A stretch of DNA of 64,000 nt from Ceratodon purpureus (taxonomy: Eukaryota > Streptophyta > Bryopsida > Pseudoditrichales > Ditrichaceae). The stretch covers positions 108,398,565 to 108,462,564 of the forward strand of contig CM026426.1 in assembly GCA_014871385.1 (NCBI GenBank), written 5' to 3'. Under the pieces are notes generated by a model. That model had not been told where the DNA came from, made no database searches, and worked only from the letters and a program-made list of their open reading frames with translations. The first letter of the stretch is position 1. Every line of letters begins with the position of its first letter. Made by a program: the position numbers and the translations under genes. Of the stretch, positions 46,801-56,582 are shown one piece after another.

Positions 46801-47355
46801 TGGATGGACAAGAAGCCGGTCTTGCTCTTGTCCACCCATGCCTTGCCACGGAGCCCCGTGGGGAGACCTATGTATGTATGGAGGTTGGTGGATGGGGAGA
46901 GGAAGAAAATTCCTACCACCCCCATGCATCTTGAATATACCAAGGAGATGCGAGGCGTTGACGTAGCGGATCAACTACGGGGGGCATATTCTCTACTCTC
47001 GAAGAGCCACAAATGGTGGCATAGAGTCCTTGACTTCTTACTCGACACGGCCTTCATCAATTCCTGGATTATTCATTCTGAGGTTTCTTATTGGTACGGA
47101 GTTGAGCCCCTAACTCATCTTGACTTTCATTTGCAGCTTGCTCAGCAATTAGGGGCCTCCATTCCGGGACCACGACTTTGCACCTCCACAATATCTCCAC
47201 TTGAGCCACTAGCACATGGAACATTGACATCAAAGAAGAAACGGGTGTGCATTGTATGTGGGGTGCGGACAAACAAGACATGTCCCGGGTGTGCTGGCCT
47301 ATTCATTTGTGAAGGGGATTGTTATTTTTCCATTCATAGAGTATATCGGAATTGA
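43839..47355 (+). CDS. piggyBac transposase with RGG-rich N-terminus
   Basis: The transposase frame is open from 44125 to TGA/TAG at 47355 (1,076 codons). An overlapping frame from ATG 43839 (MFGMAYAPSRF...) probably supplies the N-terminus through an intron with donor AAG|GTAGGG at about 44135; the acceptor is not resolved. The middle is Arg/Gly-rich (GRGRGRGRGR, about 45120-45760). The DDE_Tnp_1_7 core starts at SIEDLFRPETWVP (about 45790) and keeps the catalytic Asp residues: LTVDETMIRYKG (D at 46345), VVVDNFFTS (D at 46612) and RGVDVADQLRG (D at 46960/46969). The cysteine-rich C-terminal domain reads CIVCGVRTNKTCPGC. The enzyme excises precisely at TTAA. No internal stop was seen. Confidence 0.85.
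44300..45760 (+). repeat. GA-rich low-complexity coding stretch
   Basis: Polypurine-biased plus strand; 45480-45525 is a near-perfect GGGAGA microsatellite encoding repeated Gly-Arg. It is part of the transposase gene. Confidence 0.7.
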
Positions 47356-47517
47356 GTTCTTGGTGAGCTTGGCTTTTCTCTTCAAATTCGGGAAAGTTCA
47401 AAAGGAGGGGAGACTGATACACTAGCTTCAGGGAAGCAGCCATCCATCATATGCACTTGAAGGAAGAGGCCATCCATTATATGTGTTTTTTTGTACACAC
47501 AAAAAAACAAAGGGACT

Positions 47518-47632
47518 GAAACAAGGAAACAGTGGACTGAGAAGAGTGAACAGAGGGGGAGAGAGGAACAGGAGGTTGAGGGGCCGAGGGTCGAGGCAGC
47601 AGCAACTTTGTTTTCCAGTTGATGACAGAAAG

Positions 47633-47670
<38 letters not shown>

Positions 47671-47797
47671 AACAAGGAAACAGTGGATTGAGAAGAGTGA
47701 ACAGAGAGGGGGAGAGAGGAGCAGGAGGTTGAGGGGTTGGTGGGGTCGAGGCAGGTCGAGGGGTTGGTGGGGTCGACGCAACCGCTACTTTGTTTTC

Positions 47798-47845
<48 letters not shown>

Positions 47846-47960
47846 AAGGAAACAGTGGATTGAAAAGAGTGAACAGAGAGGGGGAGAGAGGAGCAGGAGG
47901 TTGAGGTGCCGAGGGTCGAAGCAGCAGTTACACTATTTCTCAATTGAAAAATGAAAAAAA
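47518..47960 (+). repeat. Triplicated unit separated by poly-A runs
   Basis: Three copies of a unit containing ACAAGGAAACAGTGGA, GAAGAGTGAACAGAG and GGAGGTTGAGG (starting about 47520, 47668 and 47844), separated by A runs of about 25-45 nt at 47633-47665 and 47799-47844. They lie 3' of the transposase stop. Confidence 0.75.
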
Positions 47961-48946
47961 AAAAAAAAAAGTAAAAATAAAAAGGAAAAAAAGGAAAAAA
48001 AGGAGAGCTTGAGCGGACAGAGCGGACTGTTGGGGGCGGAGGGAAGCTGCTGTGAGAGGGAAAGGGAGAGAGAGGGGGTAGGGCGGGGAGAGGCTGAGGG
48101 CGGGAGAGGCGAGAGAGGGGCCCACGCGGCAGGTGGTGAGCATTCGAAGGAGCGGGGGGGAGAGGACCCCAACGGCCTTCCAGCTGACGGAGCAGCCTTG
48201 GACTCATGAGCTGGCGGGGGACTTTTTGGGGGAGCCATAGCATGGGCAGCAAGGAACTATTTCGGGCCGCGACTTTGGGAACTTTGTCCCCCTCATCTGA
48301 CACTGCCCGCCTTCCTCGGGGTTTGCTCCCTTCCTTCAGCTGCAAGCCGAGCTGCGTGGGGCAGCCCACATGCCCCACCTTCCATTCGGAGGTGCAGATC
48401 ACACACTTTTTGGATCCAAATGTAGTGAGATTGATGCTCATTTGCATTCTAATATAATCCCCTTTGTGTATGAGTGGTCCGATTTTGAAAATCAAGCATG
48501 TGTTTTGTTTTGGAAGTGACTTTGTATTCACAAACTGTTTTTAGAGCATAAGAGTGGCTGTGATTGCAAGGCCGATTTCTCTCATTCTATAATAGCTTTT
48601 GAGGGGATTTTTTTTGCAAAAGGTTCTCTTATACTTAGACTATGATTTGCATCATCCAATTCTACCGTGTACGTGAATCTGGAGTCCCTAGATTAGATTT
48701 TCTCTTGCTGCCCTGCTTTAGTCAACTCTTTATTTGAGCACTCAATCTTAGTTTTTGCACTATTGCACACCTTTTTGCACCTTCAATCACTGTAGGGATA
48801 TGGAGTAGTGCTTCCTTTACACCCTCCATCAATTAGATTCGCCAAACTGCTTGAATCCATTCAATCAAGGAGCCTGATTTCAGTTTTCACGGCCATAGGC
48901 ACACTGTGCGACTTGGAGCCACGGTTACAGGACGGGCGGTTGGGGG
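47961..48946. other. 3' non-coding part of the piggyBac element
   Basis: GA-rich (48000-48160), then unremarkable sequence. ORFs here read through low-complexity DNA and are not supported as genes. Confidence 0.5.
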
Positions 48947-48950
48947 TTAA

Positions 48951-49197
48951 ATGGCCAATTGGGGGAAGAGGTTTATATGGAAATTCCACGAGGTTTCAAA
49001 TCAGTCTGCAATCCAACCAAGGTCTGCAGACTGAACAAGGCATTATATAGATTAAAACAAGCACCCAAAGCCTGGTACTCGAAGATAGATTCCTGGTTAC
49101 CGTCCCAAGGCATGACCAAAAGTCATGCCAACCCAAACATGTATTTCAAGAAGGCCCATGGAAAAACCACTATCATCTTGTTATACGTGGATGACTT
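48951..49197 (+). pseudogene. Copia reverse transcriptase, part 2
   Basis: Continues from part 1 as NGQLGEEVYMEIPRGF, CRLNKALYRLKQAPKAWYSK and ends ...TTIILLYVDD at the catalytic motif, where a CACTA element interrupts after CTT (49195-49197). Confidence 0.85.
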
Positions 49198-51595
49198 CAC
49201 TAGAGCAGAACAACATTTTGTCCTGTGTTAAACTGCGTCATCGGAAACGTAAACCTAGATTTATGGAAATTAGTGTGGAAATGTGATCCAAATAAACATA
49301 TTGCACGTTAAACGTTTTAACATGCACGCGTCACTTCTGACATTGCTTTAACGGCTTCTGTCAAAGAGTGTTAACTTGAATTTTGAAGTGACGGTTCAAT
49401 GTTAAAAATAACATGAGTGACATCGCGTCAACTTAAACATAAATCTGCATTGTGGAAAATAACTTTTTTGGAGAGTTTTTTACCTTACAGTAGTTTTTTA
49501 ATGGTTAAATTTAGTCACATTCCACGTCAGCACGTTTCTTTTAACATAGAGGGCGTTTAGGGTGACATAGGAAACATTCAACTGTGTTACTAAAAACATA
49601 TTAACAGATCCTACGTGGAATGCCCTGCTGACTTGGAACAAAGTCGTGGAGGATACGGCTAACCTGGAACGTAGGGTTCGGATCCTAGAGGGTGTCAATA
49701 GTAACGCCTACGTTCTGAGTGACATAAAAACGCGTTACACTGCGTTTCAAGAAACATATTGATATAGCTGATGTGTCCCCTCTACGTGTAAACTAGAGCT
49801 GACGTGGCGGCTAGATTATGACCTGGTCTACATCCTAGGGGGTGTCAATAGTGACGCACATTTTGGGTGACATAAAAACGCGTCACACTGCGTTTCAAGA
49901 AACATATTGACATAGTTGACGTGTCACATGTCCATGGAGGCCGTGACTAACGTAGCGGCTATGGTTTGACTTGGTCAACATCCTAGGGGGGGCCAATAGT
50001 GACACGCGCGTTTAAAGTGACATAATTTGCGTTAAATTGTGTTTCAAGAAACGTAATCACATAGCTGACGTGTCGGATGTGTGTGGAGGCTATGGCTGAC
50101 GTGGCGGCTAGGATTTTGGTGATGTACATGTTAACTCATGTTTCCATTGTTCATTCTTTAGTGGAAACATTCATCCATGAAGGTCTTAGATTAGGGCTTT
50201 GAGCCTTGGTAGGGTTAGGGTGAGCCGCCACTTTGGCGGCTTCTTATCTTGTATTTGAGAGCTTGTTTTCAAGCTTTTTGTGTTTTCTTCTTACTCCATA
50301 GAGTGTCTCCCCTTGTTTTCCCTATCAGTCCCTCATTTCTTGTTCAATTACATTGAGATGAAAAAAAATTGTAGATCTGTTGTAGGGCTTTCCAATGGTA
50401 GGAAGCACGTCCAATTCTGAGTTATAGGGAGTGAGATATTGCCTCCCGAAGTTGGGGTTGTTAAAGGAGTGCGGCTAGAGAAAGGGTCTCGGATTTTAAG
50501 CAATCAGTCTTTGAATTTTGATCCCATGATCGTGAGAATTTGAGGGTAGATGCACTATCAACTCAGCTTTCCAAAAATCTAAGGCACGCTTTAATCCGAG
50601 CTAGTATGGAGTAATGGCGACCTATAAATTAAATGGTACTTTAATAAAATCCGCCGGTAGAGGGGCGGGGGGGTTTCTTCTAAGTTTATTCTTGTTCTCC
50701 ATCTTCTTCTTGTCTCCATTCTTCCCTTGTTCCTTGGATGATGTGTTGCATTGAACTCACTGTGAGTGATTGATGTGGGGTGTATAGATTAAGAAGGATT
50801 CAGCATGAGCAGCCCCTTACGTTACGTCATCCTATGTCTAAAGACGTTTTCCGAAACGCGTCAAAATATGTGACATATGTGTTTATCAACGTCAAGTTGA
50901 ACACTACATTGTGTTTCTTTTGACACAAGATTCAAATTGAATGCGTCACTATTGACGTGGCAAACATCATCCTACGTCTAAAGACGTTTCCGTAAACGCG
51001 TTAAAATAAGCACATGTGTTTATTAGCGTCAAACAATGTCAAAGTTAACATCTGAGACGCACTTCCAAAACACGTCACACTACGTTTACATAAACACAAA
51101 ATAACACAAATCCCAAATTTGATGCAAAAATATATCCTCAAATCACAATCACTCCACGTGTCACAATCTTGGCCATTGGAAACCTAAATGACACGTAAGA
51201 TTTCCATGCCACATCATCAAATTTTTCATCCATCAGGACGACGGAGCCTTGTCCACGTCATATCTGACCTGGAATTAATTAACATTGGAAAATGTCCATG
51301 TCACATGCAACGTGGAATGCAAAAAAGAGGGAACTGCTCACGTGGCAAAAAACTTACTCTCGAAGTTAGTCACCCTGGGTAACTTCCATAATTTGTGTTT
51401 GCGTCACTTTTGACGTAGCACGTTAAAACACGTTAACTGGTTTAACATGTTTTAACGCAACACATTAAACCAAAACGACGTCCGTGACCTTTTTGGCATT
51501 TTTGCGTCACTTTTTACTGTCCACGTTAAACTGCGTTAAACCGCGTTAAAACCCGCGTTAAACGATGTCACTTTGGACACTGTTCTGCTCTAGTG
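49198..51595. mobile_element. Non-autonomous CACTA element inside the copia YVDD motif
   Basis: Perfect 15-bp terminal inverted repeats, CACTAGAGCAGAACA (49198-49212) and TGTTCTGCTCTAGTG (51581-51595), are flanked by the 3-bp duplication CTT (49195-49197; 51596-51598). Removing the element and one CTT gives GAT GAC TTA TTC ATC ACC, i.e. YVDDLFIT. Subterminal zones are packed with GCGTCA/TGACGT and GTTTAACGC/GCGTTAAAC motifs in both orientations, as in CACTA/EnSpm transposase-binding regions. No transposase ORF is present; 2,398 bp in total. Confidence 0.92.
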
Positions 51596-52485
51596 CTTAT
51601 TCATCACCGGGGATGATAACAAAGAGATACAGTACATTCAACTCGCCTTGGCGCAGAATTTTGAAATGACAAACATGGGAACCGCAAAACTCTATTTAGG
51701 AATAGAATTTGCTTACTATCCATCGGGTATCTAAATTCAGCAGAGAGCTTACATATGTAAACTTCTGCATTGTTATAATATAGAAAATTGTCTTTCTAGC
51801 ACAGTTCCGATAGAATGAGGGTTAATCTTGTAGAAAAACTCCAGTGCCCCGAAAGTTGACCCAAAACTATACCGATCAATGGTAGGGAGTTTGATTTAGG
51901 TCACAAATACAGGCCTTGACTTAAGTTACGCAGTCATCTGCGTAAGCCGCTATATGAGCAATCTAGATGAAAGTCATTTACAAGCAGCCAAGCAGATTCT
52001 CAGATACCTTAGAGGCATGATAGATTTTTCCGTTCACTTATCCAGTAAAGGGGAAGAGAAATTTCACACCTTCGCAGATGCGGATTGGAGTTGGGATTTG
52101 GACACTTGACGTTCTACCTCAAGGGTTGTGTACAAACTCGGTGACACAACGGTACATTGGACGAGCAAACTCTAGGAAGTAGTGTCATTGTCCACCACCA
52201 AAGCAGAGTACCGAGTACTCTCTGAAGCCACCGCAAGAATTTGCCATCTCCAGAAAATCTTTGCAGACCTCGAAGTTAGTGCCTTAACACCAACTCCTCT
52301 CTACAATGACAATACCTCATGTATAAGGTTGGTAGAAAATCCGGTACTACGTGAGAAAACAAAACACATTGATCTCAGAGCTCATTGTATTCGAGAGAAG
52401 GTACACACGGGGGAAATTGCAGTGCAATTTGTACACACGACTCGGACTTGCTTAGTTAACCTCTTAATGCAACCAAGTTTGCTCT
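51596..52485 (+). pseudogene. Copia reverse transcriptase part 3 and RNase H
   Basis: The frame resumes LFITGDDNKEIQYIQLALAQ, KLYLGIEFAYYPSG, then a stop. Further downstream come the copia RNase H landmarks ADWSWDLDT*RST, VVSLSTTKAEYR (52165-52200) and LRAHCIREKVHTGEI. At least three stops and frame changes are present. The sequence ends at MQPSLLS where CACTACAAGG begins. Confidence 0.8.
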
Positions 52486-52983
52486 CACTACAAGGAAATA
52501 GGTGTAAAACCTACAAAAATTTTACAGCAAAATGTCTAAAATGACAAATCAGGCTAAGAATTGTGAATTTTTGTCATTTTTTATATTTTATAACTTTTTG
52601 TCATTTACTTGTCATCATTTTGTCAATTAATTGACAACCTTTACACGTGGAGCTCAATTTCATTTTCTCTCTCACCTTTTTGTTAATATTTACTTTTTAT
52701 TACTCAAAGGTCAAAGTAGATTTCCAACTTACTACTTCCAGCGGTGATTGGAGCTGGCTGTATTAAAAACAGGACCCTCTGCCCCATATTGGGCACGGCA
52801 ATCACATCTCATCGAAAATTCTAACCCAATCTCCGCACTCCGCCTTCACCACCCCTTCCCTTCGCAAGCTAGACATTCCAATTCCCATCCCAATGCAACC
52901 AACTCACGCATCTAACTCACTACACTCCTTCTCCAATTCTTCACTCTCACAAACCTACCAATTCACCATCACGCTCTCACCAC
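52486..52983 (+). mobile_element. Probable left terminus of a second CACTA-type element
   Basis: CACTACAAGGAAATAGG is typical of plant CACTA ends, and the following 200 bp carry repeated TTGTCATT/AATGACAA motifs in both orientations, which look like subterminal binding sites. It truncates the copia element, with TCT as the possible target triplet (52483-52485). The matching right end CCTTGTAGTG was not found, so it may lie past 64 kb or have been lost. Confidence 0.45.
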
Positions 52984-52986
52984 TTA

Positions 52987-53499
52987 GAGCATCCTAGTGA
53001 GCTGTAACCTGTAAGCCTGTAATTATAAGAACGTCGTTCTCCCAAACCTGAGTGCTTTTCCGAAGCAAAACATTCCAAAACCGTTTACAGATTTACAGGT
53101 TTGCCCCAAAAAACCTTCCAAAATGAGGTTTCGACCTATAAATTACAGTCTTACAAGCTCGAATACAGGCTGAACTGCAATTCACGTCTTTCTACATCTT
53201 TCCGATTACAGGTTTACGGTTCAGGCCTGCTCTTAGAGCATCCCCAGTAAGGCCTGAACCGTAAACCTGTAATCGGAAAGATGTAGAAAGACGTGAATTG
53301 CGGTTCAGGCCAAGCCTGTATTCGAGCTTGTAAGTCTGTAATTTACAGGTCGAAACCTCATTTTGGAAGGTTTTTTGGGGCAAACCTGTAAATCTGTAAA
53401 CGGTTTTGGAATGTTTTGCTTCGGAAAGGCACTCAGGTTTGGGAGAACGACGTTCTCATAATTACAGGCTTACAGGTTTACAGCTCACTGGGGATGCTC
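52987..53499. mobile_element. Foldback element, PIF/Harbinger-like (TTA target)
   Basis: Two arms of about 240-270 bp form a near-perfect inverted repeat with the axis at about 53225; the ends are GAGCATCC...GGATGCTC, with TTA outside both ends (52984-52986; 53500-53502). A second TTAGAGCATCCCCAG lies at the axis, so it may be two head-to-head copies. No coding capacity. The TTA duplication and GAGCATC start resemble Tourist/Harbinger MITEs. Confidence 0.75.
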
Positions 53500-53557
53500 T
53501 TACCAATGACCAATTACAATCTGAGAAACCACCAATCTCTTCAGGGATTTACGGATA

Positions 53558-54256
53558 GTGAGCTTGGAGCCTCAATCCGCCAAGGAAGGGGACGCAGACT
53601 TCGATTGCGGGGGTGGGTTGCGCTGCTACGGGGGGTACTTTGTTGGTTGCGTGAGGCTAGGGTTTCAGGGATGGGGTTTGGGGAAATGGCGTCCGCACTT
53701 CTCATGCCGGCGCACGCACCGTGGCGGTGCTCGGGACCGGGGTGGGCTGCTCGTATCAGGATTCGCCCGTGCTGACGCGGAGGGGCGGCACCGGGGTTCG
53801 GAGGGTGTGAATTTAAGGGGGGATAGGTTTGGATTACAGAGGGGGAGTGTCGCGGCGGCTTTTGGATTGCGGAGCGGTGGTGGGTCGCAGCAGGTGGGGT
53901 TTCGGGGGAGAGTGGGAGTGGTGGCGACGGAGGATGTATTGATGGAGGGGTTGGAATTGACGGAGGAGAATGTGGAGCTGGTTTTGGATGAAATGCGGCC
54001 TTATTTGATATCAGATGGTGGGAACGTGGCGCTGCATGAGATTGATGGCTTGGTTGTGAAGTTGAAGCTGCAGAGCGCATGTGGCTCGTGCCCTAGCTCG
54101 ACGATGACAATGAGGATGGGGATCGAGCGGCGTTTGATTGAGAGGATACCGGAGAGTCAGGCAGTGGAGCAGATTATGGACGAGGAGACAGGGTTGGCGC
54201 TCAAAGACATGGCAAAACCAAATCGCACTCTTGAATTTGATAGTCAATGTACCTAG
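53558..54256 (+). pseudogene. NFU iron-sulfur scaffold, first domain (plastid NFU2-like) fragment
   Basis: The conserved segment [20 protein letters not shown], then [19 protein letters not shown] and the cluster-binding CGSC of [16 protein letters not shown], match plastid NFU proteins, which assemble and donate Fe-S clusters. A probable transit peptide ([18 protein letters not shown] 53686) is in a different frame, so a frameshift lies near 53700-53770. After DEETGLAL the sequence leaves the NFU family. Its second NFU domain reappears at 55168 after inserted lipase exons. Intron structure of the surrounding fragments indicates DNA-level capture. It is non-functional as drawn, unless a spliced chimeric transcript exists. 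Confidence 0.75.
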
Positions 54257-54324
54257 GAAGGGTTTCATGTTTTGTAGGAAAAGAATAACAATTTTGAGAC
54301 AAAAACTGCCCAAATAACTTTCAA

Positions 54325-55109
54325 GGGTTTTGATTCATCCATGTGGCCTCCCCCTCCTGCTTCTAGGTCTGTTTTGTAATTCTTACCCAACGTATTTTCG
54401 GGAGATTCTTGCTTATTTCAAGGACATTGGCCTGGAATGTGAGTTTGCTCACATCAACACTAAGGTACGATCATACTCACCTTGCTCGAAATTCTCGTAC
54501 AGCATTACAATTCTAACACTTTTCTCTGGAGCACATGTTGAATTAAATTACGGCTTATTTCTTTCAGTGACTCTGTCCAGGGTGCTGTAAAATCCAATGC
54601 GACGGCGGTGAAGGATATAATCGTAGCACAATATGAGCAGTTTGGCAAGAAGGTGGTCATGCTGGGACATTCCAAGGGAGGCACGGATGCGGCCGCTGCG
54701 TGCGCCATGTACTGTACTAAATTGAAAGACTAAGTCCGAGGATTGATCATGTTGGAGTCCCCTTATGGAGGGACACCCCTCGCTGCGGATCTTCTCAAAG
54801 AAGGCGAGTTTAGAGCGTTGAATTCCATTTTCTTGGGCAAGCTTGCCAGTTTTTCAAACCCAGATGTAAGTTATATTTTCAGCACTATCAATGTTTGCAG
54901 ACTCATAGAGTTGAATTGGTGAATGCTTTTTTGAGCAATGTGGTAGTATTAGTATTTGGAAAACCTAACTGAGATCTGGCTATGGCCATGGAATTTGTTG
55001 CAGGGAACTGTTGATGCTATCAAAAACTTGACTTACAAAAACCGTTGTGCATTTCTGGAAGAGTATACCCTACCTAGTGATGTACCAACGCTCTGGAGTC
55101 TACTCTAAT
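54325..55109 (+). pseudogene. Alpha/beta-hydrolase (lipase-type) gene fragment
   Basis: First exon (to 54462) PLLLLGLFCNSYPTYFREIL ... FAHINTK before GTACGA; second exon (about 54568-54866) SDSVQGAVKSNATAVKDIIV, VVMLGHSKGGTDAAAACAMY with the GxSxG nucleophile elbow, then an in-frame TAA after KLKD and continuing homology VRGLIMLESPYGGTPLA to NPD|GTAAGT; third exon (from 55005) GTVDAIKNLTYKNRCAFLEE ... then a stop. Introns are retained. The stop and missing ends make it a dead copy. It lies between the two halves of the NFU copy, so it was joined to it by capture or insertion. Confidence 0.7.
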
Positions 55110-55167
55110 TTCCCACCTGATTCCATTACACAGTTCAAAAAATATATGCTTAAGGAAAACCTAGTAG

Positions 55168-55302
55168 AAGGTGGATGTTGTGTTGTCGGAGATTAGGCCG
55201 TATCTGGTGGGCAGCGGGGGCGGAGAGCTGAAGCTGGTGAAGATTGACGAGCCCGTGGTGAAGGTGAGGCTAGGACAGCCAGCGGCTTCAGTGATGACAG
55301 TA
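55168..55302 (+). pseudogene. NFU second domain fragment
   Basis: Encodes [38 protein letters not shown] and ASVMT before a donor-like GTAAACAAGG. This is the degenerate second NFU domain that in intact plastid NFU proteins follows DEETGL directly; here it is about 0.95 kb away, beyond the lipase exons. Confidence 0.7.
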
Positions 55303-55674
55303 AACAAGGAATCTTGGTTGCCGGGAATGGAGTACTCGATCGGTTACTCTCCACTCTCACTACCACCGCTTGCTGCTGCTCGGAGTCAACCGTGTTCTCA
55401 GACGTGATTTCTCGCGCAATTGGAGATCTTGATGCTCGTGAATGCATTGTATGTGTACCTCATGTGAAGCAAATTAGGGTGAGTGGGCTTCTTTGTAACG
55501 TGACCTTTATTTATGAACATCACCCATAGATCGGACATACATCAAGTGTTAGGTGCCGCAGATGTCTTCAATAGTTGTGTGAATAACAACTTATGTGAAA
55601 GGTTGTATTTTTCAAACAGATTTCACCTGGAGGAGGCACGCTCATCATTGCCTAAGACGATGTTTGGGATGCCC
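55303..55674 (+). other. Unassigned fragment downstream of the NFU/lipase chimera
   Basis: An open stretch (55314-55529) encodes [16 protein letters not shown] and [17 protein letters not shown]. No family recognised; possibly a third captured fragment. Ends at the TTAA of the second piggyBac. Confidence 0.3.
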
Positions 55675-56582
55675 TTAACCCCTAAAGCATGTTGCAGCCC
55701 CATATGGGCTGCGGTTTGTCGTTTTGAGTAGTTTGAGGGCTGTTGCTTACTGGATTTGCATATTGGTGTCAAAGAGGAATTGTGGGCATAGTTGTGTGGA
55801 TCATGACTGTATTTTTAAAAAAAAATAAAAAATCCAACACGCTCTGTGGACAGCCTCGAAAGTGGTAGTCTACGTATTTCCAGGGAAAAGCTGTAGCGAC
55901 GCCCCCTAAATCTATGCGTCCACTGGCCTGACAGTAATTCATCTAATCTAGGCAATGATGACCGGTCCGACAGGTAACTTAGCAATTAGCCTACTCTAGG
56001 GATACGAGAGTTCCAGCATTGGATCAAAGAGCTCCTCTCTCTCTCGACTTGAAGATGGTTGCTCTGAGTTTAGGGAAGCTTGCTTCGAAGTCTGAGATGC
56101 GCTTGAGGAATTGACGGTAGGGAGGTTTGAATGGTAGCAGTGGCAGTTAGATTGAGATCCCTTCTTCAATGCACTTGGAGTCACCATGGCACAGAAATCT
56201 TGGATCGGGGAGGTGCTCGTGGTCGAGTACAGAGAGATTAGTTTCTGTTTGCGCTTGAATCCCTTGATGGAGTGCATTCCTGCGCGGGTTGATTGCCGAG
56301 AGGATCCAGACAGAGAGGTCGAAGTGGAAAAACTTCGAGCTTGGGTGAGAGGGCAGGGGCGTTCAGAGGGAACATCATCGACGATCGTAGCTCTGTTACA
56401 AGTGGATTCGTTGTTGTCGGAGCCGCGATCGAGGTCCTGGTTACGCAGAGGAAACTTTGAAGAAGAAGACAAACTTCGGTACCTGTGGTACCGGCACGCT
56501 GCAAGGTTGCTCGGTTAGAAGGAGAGGCAAATATTTCTAGGATTTGTATCAGCGCTCTTGAAGAGGCACACTTTCCGGAGCC

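Larger units (their letters stand above)
42318..48946 (+). mobile_element. piggyBac element inserted in the copia reverse transcriptase (6.6 kb)
   Basis: It is flanked by TTAA on both sides (42314-42317; 48947-48950). Left end CCCCTAAACGCC and right end (inverted) CCCCCAACCGCC match at 10 of 12 positions. A 6-bp-arm palindrome (CGACCA...TGGTCG, 42334-42350) lies just inside the left end. The host frame reads GCT TTC TTA | AAT GGC CAA across the junction, so clean removal restores AFLNGQLGEEV. The interior carries one long rightward gene, GA-rich sequence and a poly-A-spaced triplication. An intact catalytic domain plus both ends suggest it could be autonomous. Confidence 0.9.
39500..52485 (+). 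mobile_element. Decayed Ty1/copia retroelement split by two later insertions
   Basis: Coding blocks appear in copia order on the plus strand: gag (39540-40050), zinc knuckle and protease (40260-40680), integrase (40949-41413), reverse transcriptase (41900-42316, then 48951-49197, then 51596-51733) and RNase H (52060-52485). Removing the inserts at 42318-48950 and 49198-51598 restores a continuous reverse-transcriptase frame. Stops and lost catalytic residues show decay before or after these insertions. No LTR was identified at either end; the right end is cut by a CACTA-like terminus at 52486. Confidence 0.85.

Noticed and set aside
47382..48531. ORFs with poly-Phe or poly-Lys tracts
   Set aside because: Produced by homopolymer A/T runs in non-coding element DNA.
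54325..55109. Functional lipase gene
   Set aside because: An in-frame TAA after KLKD, missing N- and C-terminal parts and stops in the last exon.
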